DNA from: Balneolaceae bacterium
GTDB taxonomy: Bacteria; Bacteroidota; Rhodothermia; Balneolales; Balneolaceae
Length of the DNA stretch: 64,000 nt
Direction of reading: 5' to 3'
Assembly: GCA_006969905.1 (NCBI GenBank)
Contig: CP030887.1
Span: 124,001 to 188,000, forward strand
Made by a program: the position numbers and the translations under genes
In this document: positions 18,152 through 27,339 of the stretch, piece by piece
Numbering within the stretch: the stretch's first letter is position 1
Layout of the letters: each line of letters starts with the position of its first letter
The notes under the pieces: generated by a model
Told to the model about the DNA's origin: nothing
Database searches by the model: none
Seen by the model: only the letters and a program-made list of their open reading frames with translations

Positions 18152-19084
18152 ATGACCCTCACCCAACTCTCCTACATAGTTGCTGTTGACAAGTACCGGC
18201 ATTTTGCAACAGCTGCGCAAAAAATTTATATCACTCAACCTACCTTAAGTATGCAAATTCAAAAGCTGGAGGATGAGTTAGGGGTGTTGATCTTTGACCG
18301 TTCAAAAAGCCCGGTAGTTCCTACTGAAATGGGCGAACGTATTATTGAACAAGCTAAGGTGATACTGAGTGGATCCAAGCACATTGAAGATATGGTATCC
18401 GTGAAAGACGGAGAGCTGAGTGGCACCTTCAGAGTAGGCATCATACCTACAATTGCTCCTTATCTTGTACCTTTATTTCTTAAGTCCTTTGTAGAAAAGT
18501 ACCCAAATGTTAAGTTGGTATTTGAAGAAGCGCTGACAAGTGAAGTACTGGAAGGCCTGCAAGAAGACCATTTTGACATAGGACTGATTGCCACCTCAAC
18601 GAGTCAACATGTGTTTGAAGAAGAGCTTTTTCATGAACCCTTTTTAGCCTACCTCTCTAGCACTCATGAATTTGCCCAAAAAGACAAACTGTGTATAGAT
18701 AACCTATATTCGGAAGACCTTTGGTTGTTGAATGAGGGGCATTGTTTCAGGGACCAAACCATAAAGCTTTGTAAGCAAGACAATGAAAAAAAGAAGAAAG
18801 CCTCCGTTGTATTTGAAAGCGGCAACCTTGAGACATTAAAGCGCCTCGTGGAACAGGATTTTGGGATAACCTTGATGCCTTACCTTGCTATGCAGGATCA
18901 TGAAGCAGGATGTGCAAATGGAGTTATTAAAGAATTTGAAGAGCCTATACCAACCCGGGTTGTTCGTCTGGTTTACAGCCGTGAATTTTTAAAAAAAAAT
19001 ATCATATCCGCGTTTGCTCAAAACATCAAGGACTCCATTCCTGAAAAGCTCAAAATACCTGTCGAAGAATTGGTAATGGACTAG
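18152..19084 (+). CDS. oxyR: OxyR-type hydrogen peroxide-responsive LysR regulator
   Basis: A 310-residue LysR-family activator. The N-terminal winged helix (TQLSYIVAVDKYRHFATAAQKIYITQPTLS) is followed by a substrate-binding-like domain. The redox signature is present: LLNEGHCFRDQTIKLCK holds C198 and C207, corresponding to the two disulfide-forming cysteines of E. coli OxyR (GHCLRDQ...C), with the usual spacing. It should switch on peroxide defence genes when oxidised. It lies between two unrecognised genes, 11 bases after one and 1 base before the next, so it is probably part of a small transcription unit. No catalase or peroxiredoxin is in view. Confidence 0.92.
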   Translation: MTLTQLSYIVAVDKYRHFATAAQKIYITQPTLSMQIQKLEDELGVLIFDRSKSPVVPTEMGERIIEQAKVILSGSKHIEDMVSVKDGELSGTFRVGIIPTIAPYLVPLFLKSFVEKYPNVKLVFEEALTSEVLEGLQEDHFDIGLIATSTSQHVFEEELFHEPFLAYLSSTHEFAQKDKLCIDNLYSEDLWLLNEGHCFRDQTIKLCKQDNEKKKKASVVFESGNLETLKRLVEQDFGITLMPYLAMQDHEAGCANGVIKEFEEPIPTRVVRLVYSREFLKKNIISAFAQNIKDSIPEKLKIPVEELVMD

Positions 19085-19085
19085 A

Positions 19086-19856
19086 ATGACCCGAATTGAA
19101 AAGTCTTATAAATTCTTTTCCGCAAATGGATTCAAGTTTCTGATCTTTGAATTGATCATTGTCTTCCTCGGTGTATATGGTGCTTTTCTTTTTCAGAGTT
19201 ACAGTGAAAGCAAGAAACTCGAATCTGAGAAAGAAAAGATAATGATCGGACTTAAGGCCGACCTGGAATATTTCAGAATTTTCTTTCCCGGCTTTGCTTC
19301 CAGTATGAATACAAATATCTCAAAATGGGATGAGTTACTAACAGAGCAAAAATATGAAGACTTTTCGAGCTGGAGGTTTATTCAACCACAATATGATTAT
19401 ACCGTAGTTGAGTATGCTCTTAATGTAGGAGCTGAATTAATCGACTTTGAAATGAATTCTTTGCTTTCTCAACTATATACGGAACTTGAGAAACTGCGCC
19501 AGGCAGAGGAACTGATAACCTTAACCGCCCAAAATTATAAAGCTGTTCCTGCTAATGTTGAGCAAACTTCTGAAATACAAATGGCTCACCAAAATAATTT
19601 ACTCAATCTAAAAAGGCTTCGCGATCGTGCTGAAGACCGGGTAAAGATAATGGGCCGTGTAGCTTCGCTCTCGGAGGAAAATTTGAAATTGGTAAATGCT
19701 GAATTCTCGTTGCAGCAGTTACGGGAAGTTGAACTATTACTGATTAAAAAAAGAGGAGCCTCAGCTACTGAGCAAGAGAAGCAGTTTTACTTGAATATTC
19801 TGGGACAGTATTTCCCTAACCTCACTAAAGAAGAAATTAAAGAAGCTCTAGAGTGA
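19086..19856 (+). CDS. Membrane-anchored hypothetical protein
   Basis: A 256-residue protein with one N-terminal membrane helix (about 15-35, FKFLIFELIIVFLGVYGAFLFQSY) and a long, mostly helical, charged region after it. I recognise the layout as a type common in Bacteroidota and Rhodothermota, often left unnamed (similar in layout to DUF6090-like proteins), but cannot assign a function. It begins one base after the oxyR stop, so it is likely co-transcribed with oxyR. Confidence 0.7.
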   Translation: MTRIEKSYKFFSANGFKFLIFELIIVFLGVYGAFLFQSYSESKKLESEKEKIMIGLKADLEYFRIFFPGFASSMNTNISKWDELLTEQKYEDFSSWRFIQPQYDYTVVEYALNVGAELIDFEMNSLLSQLYTELEKLRQAEELITLTAQNYKAVPANVEQTSEIQMAHQNNLLNLKRLRDRAEDRVKIMGRVASLSEENLKLVNAEFSLQQLREVELLLIKKRGASATEQEKQFYLNILGQYFPNLTKEEIKEALE

Positions 19857-19968
19857 TGAATAAGACAGAACTCATCCTTAATTTCTGTTTTGTTGTTTTT
19901 TACCCCTTTCTTTGTTCATGGCAAATAAGTAATCTTTTTTACTGTTAGTTCTTTAAAGATCAAGAGCT

Positions 19969-21663
19969 GTGTTCAGAAAAATTAAAGTGTTTCTACCGGT
20001 TTTCATTGCCATCAGCTTGCTTTTGCAAAACAAAATTTCTGCAAAGCAATCGTCAGTAGAATTCACAGACTCAAATCTTCCAATTGTTATCATTGATACA
20101 GGTGGAAAAGATATTCCTCCTGACGACCCAAGAATTATTGCCGATATGCATATCATTTTCAATGAAAATGGGCAGCGTAATTTCCTTGACAGCTCAGAAA
20201 GCCATTATTCCGGGAAAATAAGTATCGAAATTCGTGGTGAGAGCTCCGCAGGCTGGGATATAAAAAGTTATGGATTTGAAACACAAAACCAGGACGGAAG
20301 CAATCGAAATGTTTCGTTATTAGGTTTGCCAGAAGATAATGACTGGATACTCCATGCCCCATTCTATGATCGCTCCCTAATGCGAAACGTACTAAGCTAT
20401 CACCTGGCACGCGGAATGGGTTGGTATGCTTCCCGAACAGTGTATTGCGAGCTGGTTTTAAATGGAGAATACCAAGGAGTTTATGTTCTTATGGAGAAGA
20501 TAAAACGAGGTGAAAACAGAGTTGATATTGCCCGGCTTTCACCGGACGAAATTTCCGGAGATGATGTAACAGGTGGCTATATACTCAGAGTGGACAAAGA
20601 ACCGTGGAATGCAGGCTTTGATTCACCCTTTCCTGCAGAGGGAAATTCACAGAAAAAAATCCGGTACCAATACTTTTATCCAAAAGGAGATGAAATTGTA
20701 CCCGAACAGGAAACATATATAGAAGCCTTCATATCTGATTTTGAAGTGATGATGTATAATGGAGCTAACTCTGATCAGACGTTAGCATATGAAGACTTTC
20801 TAAATGTGGATTCCTTTGTCGATTATGTGATTTTGAATGAATTGAGCCGTAATGTGGATGGTTATCGCCTCAGTTCTTATTTGACTAAACAGAAAGACAG
20901 TGATGGAGGTAAACTGATTGCCGGCCCCGTTTGGGATTACAACTTCAGTTTTGGAAATGCAGGATATTATGATTCCTATTTAACGGAAGGATGGCAACTT
21001 CTCTTTTTTGTCAATAGTTCTTTTTTTCATCAAAGAGATGGTTTTCTGATTCCCTTTTGGTGGAAGGTACTTTTCAAAGACAGGGTTTTTGATGAAAAAC
21101 TTATCCAGCGCTGGGAGGAGTTACGACAGGATATCTTATCCCTGGAAACACTATACCAAACGATGGATGACTTTGCAGATACACTTGCAGAGGCAAGAGT
21201 TCGAAATTTTGAAGTACGCCCCGCGCCCGGTTCCACTGATTTAGGCGGCGGCTGGCACCCTGATGATCCCAGAAGCGATCAAATAAATTCATATGAAGAT
21301 GAACTTGCTGTAACAAAAACCTGGATTGCAGACCGGATCGCCTGGATCGATTCCAACATCCACTTGTTAGTATCTGTTGATGAAGAAGAAAATATCCCAA
21401 ACTCTTACCTGCTGAAACAGAACTATCCCAATCCCTTCAATCCTTCAACCAATATCAGTTTTGAGTTACCGAAATCAGCTTTTGTAAATCTCAGTATCTA
21501 TAACATTAAAGGGCAGTTGGTCCTGAAGCTTGTGAATCAGACATTGTCCCAAGGAATTCACGAGGTGGAATTTAACGGGGAGAACGTCTCCAGCGGAATC
21601 TATTTTTACAGCCTTAAAACCGCTGATTTCAGTCAGACCCAAAAAATGATGTTAATAAAATAA
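19969..21663 (+). CDS. CotH-like secreted protein with T9SS type A sorting domain
   Basis: A 564-residue exported protein starting at a GTG. A signal-like N terminus (residues 5-24) precedes a CotH kinase-like domain (about 60-440): ISIEIRGESSAGW, LYDR-type FYDRSLMRNVLSY, ELVLNGEYQGVYVLMEKIKRG and the later GPVWDYNFSFGNAGY, the expected Mg/catalytic region. The last about 80 residues are a classical T9SS C-terminal domain (NYPNPFNPSTNISFELPK ... VSSGIYFYSL ... KMMLIK), which directs export by the type IX system and cell-surface attachment or release. Spore-coat CotH proteins are atypical kinases; what this relative phosphorylates, if anything, is not known. Confidence 0.9.
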   Translation: MFRKIKVFLPVFIAISLLLQNKISAKQSSVEFTDSNLPIVIIDTGGKDIPPDDPRIIADMHIIFNENGQRNFLDSSESHYSGKISIEIRGESSAGWDIKSYGFETQNQDGSNRNVSLLGLPEDNDWILHAPFYDRSLMRNVLSYHLARGMGWYASRTVYCELVLNGEYQGVYVLMEKIKRGENRVDIARLSPDEISGDDVTGGYILRVDKEPWNAGFDSPFPAEGNSQKKIRYQYFYPKGDEIVPEQETYIEAFISDFEVMMYNGANSDQTLAYEDFLNVDSFVDYVILNELSRNVDGYRLSSYLTKQKDSDGGKLIAGPVWDYNFSFGNAGYYDSYLTEGWQLLFFVNSSFFHQRDGFLIPFWWKVLFKDRVFDEKLIQRWEELRQDILSLETLYQTMDDFADTLAEARVRNFEVRPAPGSTDLGGGWHPDDPRSDQINSYEDELAVTKTWIADRIAWIDSNIHLLVSVDEEENIPNSYLLKQNYPNPFNPSTNISFELPKSAFVNLSIYNIKGQLVLKLVNQTLSQGIHEVEFNGENVSSGIYFYSLKTADFSQTQKMMLIK

Positions 21664-21689
21664 GCATCCGATTTAAGCTGCTAATTTAT

Positions 21690-24407
21690 TTACCCCGTAT
21701 TCTTCAATCCGCTGGATATTGAATTAATAATGGTTAACAGCTTGGTTAACAGCTTTTCTGCCTCTTCGGGAGAATCGTGCCGTATTGCCCTCCATTCTTT
21801 CATGTATTTAATCTGAAGCTGATGGAGTAACTGCAATTCCTTTTCCCTTCTTTGCAGGTTTTCAATCTGGCTTACCCTACGCTCCTCAATAGGCTCTCCA
21901 AGTAAAGAACCAATTTGAAGTAAGCCTTCTTCATAATCAGCCAGAATTATTCCCATGAAATCATTTCTGATCTTCTCGTCAGTAACCAGTTCCGAGTAGG
22001 CTTTCATAATACCCGGATCAGCATTCATCAGGTTGGTTTCAATATGAATGAGGATATATCTCAAAAAGGACCAGCTATTAATCAATTCCTTCAGTTGCTC
22101 ATATTCTTCCGGTGATTGATCCTTTAGCTTCTTCAGTGCGTAACCCACACCAAACCATCCGGTAATATTAAACCGGGATTGATTCCAGCTAAACACCCAG
22201 GGTATCGCGCGAAGATCTGCCAGCGATCTTTCCCCCGTTCGCCTTGCAGGCCGTGAACCTATCTTACTTTGTTCCAGTACATCAATAGGTGTGGCTTCAC
22301 TATAGAATTTCATGAAATCGGGATGTTCTTTCATCTCCTGGAAATACCCGGATGACCATGAAGCAATTTTTTCCACTAACTCAAATGGAAAGTCCGTCTC
22401 TTTTCCATTTGACCGATTCAGCATCGCCTGCCTTGCGGTACCTGAAAGCAACATCTCCAGGTTGTAGGTGGCGTTCAAAAGGTTCGCAAACTGGTGTGAG
22501 ATCGTTTCCCCCTGCACGGTAAGCTTTATACTTCCGCTTACTGCATTTGGCGGCATGCTTTCCAAAAAGCGATGGTACTTTCCTCCGCCACGGCTGATTG
22601 TGCCTCCAATACCATGAAAAAAGCATAATTTTACGCCGTGCTTATTTCCGATTTCAGTAAGCCTCTGTTCAGCCTTATATACATTCCAACGGCTCGCCAG
22701 AATTCCGCCATCCTTATTGCTATCACTGTAACCCAGCATCACCTCCTGTACAGGAATTAACTCTTTTATCCGCTTTTGAGTTAAAGGATGGCTCAAAAAC
22801 TCATCCAGGATACGGCTTCCGTTTTCCAGGTCTTCAATGGTCTCGAACAGCGGAACCACTTTAAACGGCTCGTTCAATATTCTCACTTCCCTCATGAAAA
22901 TATACACTACCAATAAGTCACTTAATCCACGTGTCATACTTACGATGAAGGATCCGATACCTTCTGTACCATAGGCATCAACATGTTCCCTTACCACACG
23001 ATAATATGCCAACACACGGTCTGCTTCCTCTCCGCAACTTGTTCCCTGTACCACAAACGGGCGATGAGGGTTTTTCTCCAACTCTTCAATCAAAAACCGA
23101 ACACGCTTCTCCTCATCCCAACTGGTATAGTCAACATCATACCCGGCTTTTTTCAGGAGCTGGTTAAGTGCTTTTTCGTGGTACGTACTGTTTTGCCGGA
23201 TATCCAACTTTGCCAGGTGAAACCCAAAGCATTGCAAGTGGCGCTCTATAGGGAATAGCAGCTCCTGTGAAAGCTTATTCGCCCCGATTTCGTACAAAGA
23301 TTTCCTCAAAAGTTTTAAATCTTTTCCAAGCTCTTTTGGGGAAGAATAGAATAAAGCGGGATTCTTCGTTTTTTCCGAAATGGTATTTTTGAGACCAAGT
23401 ACCAACAGGTTTATATATTGCCGCCAGGGCTCCATGGGATTACGTTCCACTGCTTTCTTCCCGCTTTTGCCAAAAGCTTTTGATTTCTCAAGAATCGCTT
23501 CTTCGAGGTAGGCAGGTACCGGATTGGTATTTGAGGAAATGGCCAGCCTGGAAGCCAGTTTCATTAGTTTTTCATGCATCAGGGAAAGCGCCATATTGCG
23601 ATGGGTCCTCAGGGTGTCCCTGGTAAATTCTGCGCTCACAAAGGGGTGCCCATCCCTGTCTCCACCTACCCAGCTACTGAATTGCAGCAACGGATATTGC
23701 TCGGGTTCTGTCAGTTTTTCGGGATCCAGCCCCATCGAAATCCAGGAGCTCTTCAGCTTCTGGTCACTCTGATCAAGCGCTAAGGGAAAAACTTTACTGA
23801 AATAGTACGCCACGTTATTGCGCTCATCGATAAGTTCCGGCTTTTCAAGGTATACTTCACCGGTGCGCCACCATCTTTCCAGCAGGGCTTTTAAATCTTC
23901 CCTGATTGCGTCCCTTTCCGTTTTTGACCAGGTGGTATTTTCATTCTTAACCAGCAACAGGTAGATCTCACGATGTAATTCCAGTACTGAAACCCGTTTC
24001 GCTTCCGTTGGGTGAGCCGTGAGAACAGGCATAATATCCAGGGTGGGGAGAAGCTCAGCCATTTCTGATTCACTAATCCCTTCTTCCTTCCAGATCTTCA
24101 GTGTTTCTGCCCACGAACCCCGTATAGCAGGTAAACCAAGTTTGTTTTCGAGTGTTCTCCGGAATTGAGTGGCCACATTTTCCTCCACCAAATTGGTAAG
24201 CTGAAAATATATACTCAACGCCTGCACCAGTTTTTCATCTGCTACATCACGGGCCTTTGCGACTTCAGAATCCGTTCCGTGATTTTGTATTAATTCCGCA
24301 ATCTCTTTTTCGTGCAAATCCATTAACATCTCTTTGTAGATAGAGATCACAAAATTTACATCATCGTTAATTTTCTGCAGCCCTAAGCCTTCAATTTCCT
24401 GCTTCAT
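21690..24407 (-). CDS. ppc: Phosphoenolpyruvate carboxylase
   Basis: A 905-residue enzyme that makes oxaloacetate from PEP and bicarbonate, refilling the TCA cycle. Key motifs are VLTAHPTEAKR with catalytic H132, GYSDSNKDGG, and the glycine-rich loop FHGIGGTISRGGG; the C terminus ends ...SISSGLKNTG, matching the conserved NTG end of the family. Length is normal. It is a single gene convergent with the CotH-like gene, with 26 bases between stops. No terminator hairpin was obvious in that short gap. Confidence 0.96.
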   Translation of the reverse strand: MKQEIEGLGLQKINDDVNFVISIYKEMLMDLHEKEIAELIQNHGTDSEVAKARDVADEKLVQALSIYFQLTNLVEENVATQFRRTLENKLGLPAIRGSWAETLKIWKEEGISESEMAELLPTLDIMPVLTAHPTEAKRVSVLELHREIYLLLVKNENTTWSKTERDAIREDLKALLERWWRTGEVYLEKPELIDERNNVAYYFSKVFPLALDQSDQKLKSSWISMGLDPEKLTEPEQYPLLQFSSWVGGDRDGHPFVSAEFTRDTLRTHRNMALSLMHEKLMKLASRLAISSNTNPVPAYLEEAILEKSKAFGKSGKKAVERNPMEPWRQYINLLVLGLKNTISEKTKNPALFYSSPKELGKDLKLLRKSLYEIGANKLSQELLFPIERHLQCFGFHLAKLDIRQNSTYHEKALNQLLKKAGYDVDYTSWDEEKRVRFLIEELEKNPHRPFVVQGTSCGEEADRVLAYYRVVREHVDAYGTEGIGSFIVSMTRGLSDLLVVYIFMREVRILNEPFKVVPLFETIEDLENGSRILDEFLSHPLTQKRIKELIPVQEVMLGYSDSNKDGGILASRWNVYKAEQRLTEIGNKHGVKLCFFHGIGGTISRGGGKYHRFLESMPPNAVSGSIKLTVQGETISHQFANLLNATYNLEMLLSGTARQAMLNRSNGKETDFPFELVEKIASWSSGYFQEMKEHPDFMKFYSEATPIDVLEQSKIGSRPARRTGERSLADLRAIPWVFSWNQSRFNITGWFGVGYALKKLKDQSPEEYEQLKELINSWSFLRYILIHIETNLMNADPGIMKAYSELVTDEKIRNDFMGIILADYEEGLLQIGSLLGEPIEERRVSQIENLQRREKELQLLHQLQIKYMKEWRAIRHDSPEEAEKLLTKLLTIINSISSGLKNTG

Positions 24408-24589
24408 TGCTTTGTACTTCTGTTCCTGATGAATTATTAGTCTTTATGAATGCCATAGAAATATTTTACCGTTCCCACAGCTTCGTTCTTGACCCAACCT
24501 TAGCCCCTTATTATGGAATTCAGCGATAAACCAAGCGGCTATAAAATAAATATTCCTGCTTTTATATACCGTTAAATCGGTGTTAAAGG

Positions 24590-24880
24590 CCAAAAAGCGA
24601 ATCATTGAAGAAATATGCAAACAAGCGCTTACACAAAGTACCGAAAGAAAAAAGCTTCATTTTAGTATTTCTTTTTGGAGCTAGCCGTTCCGTAAAAGAG
24701 TAAGGACACGGGATTCCAAACCATTGATATGCTTTTGCATGAAGCCGGATTTAGATTTTTAGCTAGTGTTCAACCTAGTAAACCTTTTGCCGGTATTCGT
24801 GAGCTTATCCTGGAGATTGCTTCGTCGGTTAAATGGGAGAAATTCAAGAATACATTAACTCTTCGCAAAGACTTTTAATT
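24590..24880 (+). pseudogene. Probable gene relic, possibly nucleotidyltransferase-like
   Basis: The gap 24408-24944 holds protein-like sequence broken by stops and frame changes. A first stretch reads KRIIEEICKQALTQSTERKK, a shifted frame reads LFGASRSVKE before a stop, and a final stretch reads DMLLHEAGFRFLASVQPSK and continues for about 30 residues to a TAA at 24880. The FGASRS..E piece recalls the GSRA.G motif of small nucleotidyltransferases, but that is weak. The whole looks like a decayed gene. Confidence 0.35.
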
Positions 24881-24882
24881 CT

Positions 24883-24930
24883 GTCATGCTGAATTCATTT
24901 CAGCACCGGCACTTGCGCTAGTTGGGGCTG
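24883..24930. repeat. Family A palindrome plus shared 38-base flank
   Basis: GTCATGCTGAATTCATTTCAGCACC is a family A palindrome. The sequence from GAATTCATTTCAGCACCGGC onwards, through CTTGCGCTAGTTGGGG, recurs at 26831-26866 with few changes, so this gap and the one before the retron share DNA. Confidence 0.6.
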
Positions 24931-24944
24931 ATCCGGCCTGGGTA

Positions 24945-25487
24945 CTATCGAACTAAGTCATACGTCATTATCTGAAGACCATTTTCGTATAAGGATGTGT
25001 CAATGAGATTCCACTTCGTTGAAAGCTTCGTATCTCCAAATAAAGGTGTACCTGCACCAAGAGTAATTGGATTCAGTTTGATCTTTAGCTGATCAATTAA
25101 ATTGTTCTCCAGAAGCCAACCTGCAAAAACGCCACCACCACATAAATAGACATCTGTTTCTGATTGATCCCTGATTTCTTTTATCCGCTTGATACTTCGT
25201 TCTTTCACTACATGAACCTGAGGATGTGCTTTCTCAAAATCCAGAGTTTCTGAAAAAATGTAATGCTGCATATGCGGGTAAGCAGGCTGACCGGCTGGCA
25301 AACCAAATTTATATCCAAACTCATAGGTTTTTCTACCCATAATTACCGTTGTGAATCCCTGCAAATCTGCTACATACTGTTCTACCCCGTTTCCGCCTCC
25401 CACAAACATACTGATGTCTTCATCCTCACCACTTATAAAGCCATCCAAAGAAGTAGCAACGTAGTAAATAATCTTATTTCTGTTCAT
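24945..25487 (-). CDS. Dihydrofolate reductase-family protein (RibD C-terminal-like)
   Basis: A 180-residue protein of the RibD_C/DHFR-like fold. It opens IIYYVATSLDGFISGEDEDI, has the VIMGRKTYEFG motif and the nucleotide-binding VYLCGGGVFAGWLL segment, followed by L.I...PI.LG.GTPLFG. Members are NADPH-dependent reductases of unknown physiological substrate, often called YwjB/YyaP-like, and are not true folate-pathway enzymes. It stands alone in a repeat-rich region. Confidence 0.9.
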   Translation of the reverse strand: MNRNKIIYYVATSLDGFISGEDEDISMFVGGGNGVEQYVADLQGFTTVIMGRKTYEFGYKFGLPAGQPAYPHMQHYIFSETLDFEKAHPQVHVVKERSIKRIKEIRDQSETDVYLCGGGVFAGWLLENNLIDQLKIKLNPITLGAGTPLFGDTKLSTKWNLIDTSLYENGLQIMTYDLVR

Positions 25488-25624
25488 TCAGTTCTTTTCT
25501 TTCTTTTTGGGTATCTCATTTCAAGATACAGAATTAAAGAAAGTTCAAATCATAGAGATTATTAAAACTGAAACCAGAAATCAGAGTTTTGCTAGTGGGG
25601 GAAATTGTATTGCACAGGTGCAGA

Positions 25625-25721
25625 GTATCATCCTGAGGATACCTCCGAAGGATCTGCATAATATTCAGACTTGCAGATTCTTCGCTTTCGCCTGTCTGCC
25701 GACAGGCCGGCTCAGAACGAC
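25625..25721. repeat. Palindromic intergenic element, family B
   Basis: An element beginning ATCATCCTGAGG..CCGAAGGATCTGCA and ending TTGCAGATTC....CTCAGAACGAC. Its arms are roughly complementary and it shares most of its core with the copy at 28967-29050, downstream of the retron. Confidence 0.7.
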
Positions 25722-25733
25722 TAAATAAAAAAC

Positions 25734-26456
25734 CTACTCCGCATTATAAATCACCGGCATCTGCCCCTTCCACTGCTCAAACAAGCCGGGATCATAACAC
25801 AGCCGAGCCATAAAATTGGCAATGTTGATCCTGCTGGTTTTGCCGGAATCAAATATAACTCCTCGTACAGGGGAAGGTTCCAATGTATACGGTGTCACAG
25901 TTTCTTCATCAATAAGTGAATCCGGGCGGACTGCCACCCATTCAATATTCGGATGTTGGTTCCCGATTTGAGTTCTCAGATATTCAGCCGCTTCGATATT
26001 ATCGGTATGAGGCGGAAGAAGAATCTCCAACAGCTTGAGAATGAACCGTTCTTTTAAAGCATAATGCTCTTCTAAATCACGATTGGTATTCCCGTTTGTA
26101 TTCATCAATATGAATTTAACCGGATTTTCGGGCCGGTTGGCTTCGATAGCTGAACACAATTTCATCAATGAATCACGAACCAGTCTCCGGGGCTTGCCAT
26201 ACATTCCTTTAAAGCTCAGGTTGTGCCCAAGGCAGGAGCACACCGAATCACAATCTTCAAGAATATCAGCTAATTCCACATCGCTCATTGCCAGGACAGT
26301 ACCTTTTATCTGGATAAGCCTGGGATAGGTTTCTTCCAGTTCAGAAAGTTTTTCTTTTGAACGGACAACGGCTTTAACAGAATGCCCTTCGTCCAGTAAC
26401 TGCTTTACCAATAAACGTCCGGTTGCTCCTGTTGCCCCAACTACTAAAATGGTCAT
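25734..26456 (-). CDS. NAD(P)H-binding, NmrA/SDR-like oxidoreductase or epimerase-like protein
   Basis: A 240-residue atypical short-chain dehydrogenase. The N terminus has the Rossmann loop ILVVGATGATGRLLVKQLL and a second strand VKAVVRSKEKL, typical of NmrA-like and YwnB-like proteins that bind NAD(P). The active-site region is not canonical, so it may be a redox sensor or reductase of unknown substrate. It stands alone, transcribed leftward, with repeat-rich DNA on both sides. Confidence 0.85.
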   Translation of the reverse strand: MTILVVGATGATGRLLVKQLLDEGHSVKAVVRSKEKLSELEETYPRLIQIKGTVLAMSDVELADILEDCDSVCSCLGHNLSFKGMYGKPRRLVRDSLMKLCSAIEANRPENPVKFILMNTNGNTNRDLEEHYALKERFILKLLEILLPPHTDNIEAAEYLRTQIGNQHPNIEWVAVRPDSLIDEETVTPYTLEPSPVRGVIFDSGKTSRINIANFMARLCYDPGLFEQWKGQMPVIYNAE

Positions 26457-27038
26457 AGTGTATTTCTGATTTTTTGAACAGGAGTAATAACGTTCTTTTG
26501 GTTGAAAAGTTCAGGGTTTGATTTATTCGCACTGGAAGAGACTGAATCAGGTCAGACTAGGTCATCCCGGACTTGATCCGGGATCTTTAGAGAGTGATAC
26601 TTTGATCAAGTTCTTTTCCTGAACAGCGCTCTTATCCCCACAGATGCTGAATCAAGTTCAGCATGACAACAACCTAAATGTAATTAATGGTCCGCTCGTT
26701 CCGAACCTCCGGTTTGGAATGCCTATCGGAGGCTCCCGCTTCCTTGCGTCCCTTTGAAGCAGAGCTTCAGGAGAGCATCACGCAGCGGAGCTACGTGATG
26801 AGATTAATTTATTCGCACAATCGGATACTGAATTATATTCAGCACAGGCAGCTTGCGCTAGTTGGGGAGCTCAAAAGTTCAGGGTTTGGTTTATTCGCGT
26901 AAGTGGATGCTTGAAATAGGTATAACAAAATGGTTCGTCTCGTTTTAAATGAGAAATATTAGACAAATTTAATTATTAACTATCAGTTAATAATCGCATA
27001 TTCAAATAGTTCTTTGAATTAGTGTGATAACTTTTGGA
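26457..27038. other. Repeat-rich gap before the retron
   Basis: No gene was recognised here. The gap holds a 26-base direct repeat (26505-26530 and 26873-26898, one mismatch, AAAAGTTCAGGGTTTG then TTTATTCGC), two family A palindromes (26561-26585 and 26643-26667), a hairpin CATCACG/CGTGATG (26776-26782 with 26794-26800), and a 38-base repeat shared with 24893-24930. The last 100 bases before 27039 are AT-rich and probably carry the retron promoter. Confidence 0.6.
26505..26898. repeat. Direct repeat pair bracketing about 340 bases
   Basis: The two copies (26505-26530 and 26873-26898) match at 25 of 26 positions. They enclose the palindromic repeats but not the retron, so they do not by themselves mark an insertion of the retron. 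Confidence 0.7.
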
Positions 27039-27294
27039 TTTAATCAAATAAACTAGGCTGAAAACAATGAAGCCAATTAAGTTTGGCAGCGATAGTATCG
27101 CCGATACTAATTGTGCATGGGAGTGTTCACCTATTAATTAGAGTAACACTTACCCTCACTGCTTAATTGCTTTGATCACAATTAGCCTATGCACTTCTAA
27201 AGTATTCTTGATTGTAATAATTAAGGATTAGGGGGGCAGGTGAAATTGAGGGATCGTAGTAACACCCGTCGTACAGTAGTTTATTTGGTTTAAA
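27039..27294 (+). ncRNA. Candidate retron msr-msd RNA
   Basis: TTTAATCAAATAAACTA at 27039-27055 is complementary to TAGTTTATTTGGTTTAAA at 27277-27294: 11 continuous pairs, one G-U, one bulged base and 5 more pairs. This is what an a1/a2 stem should look like. Next to the left arm are two short hairpins fit for msr, GCCAA/TTGGC (27072-27087) and TAGTAT/ATACTA (27093-27109). The rest can fold as one nested msd hairpin: 27120-27127 with 27261-27267, 27153-27158 with 27247-27252, 27162-27168 with 27219-27225, and 27178-27182 with 27211-27215. Alternative pairings exist (GTGCATGGG with CCTATGCAC; TTCACCT with AGGTGAA). The branching guanosine is not identified. The retron RT 630 bases downstream makes this reading likely. 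Confidence 0.75.
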
Positions 27295-27327
27295 AGGGCA
27301 GGCATGCATAAGCATGTTTTAACCTTA
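27288..27327 (+). other. Hairpin between the retron RNA and its first gene
   Basis: GGTTTAAAA ... CATGC-ATAA-GCATG ... TTTTAACC can form a stem-loop with a perfect 5-bp tip and an 8-bp base. It overlaps the a2 arm and lies just before the ATG at 27340. It may attenuate transcription into the protein genes or mark the RNA 3' end. Confidence 0.45.
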
Positions 27328-27339
27328 AACTAAATTATT

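Noticed and set aside
27093-27109. Short perfect palindrome TAGTATCG-C-CGATACTA as a regulator operator
   Set aside because: It could be an HTH-protein binding site, but it lies inside the a1/a2-bounded RNA next to another hairpin, so I read it as part of msr. Binding by the XRE protein is not excluded.
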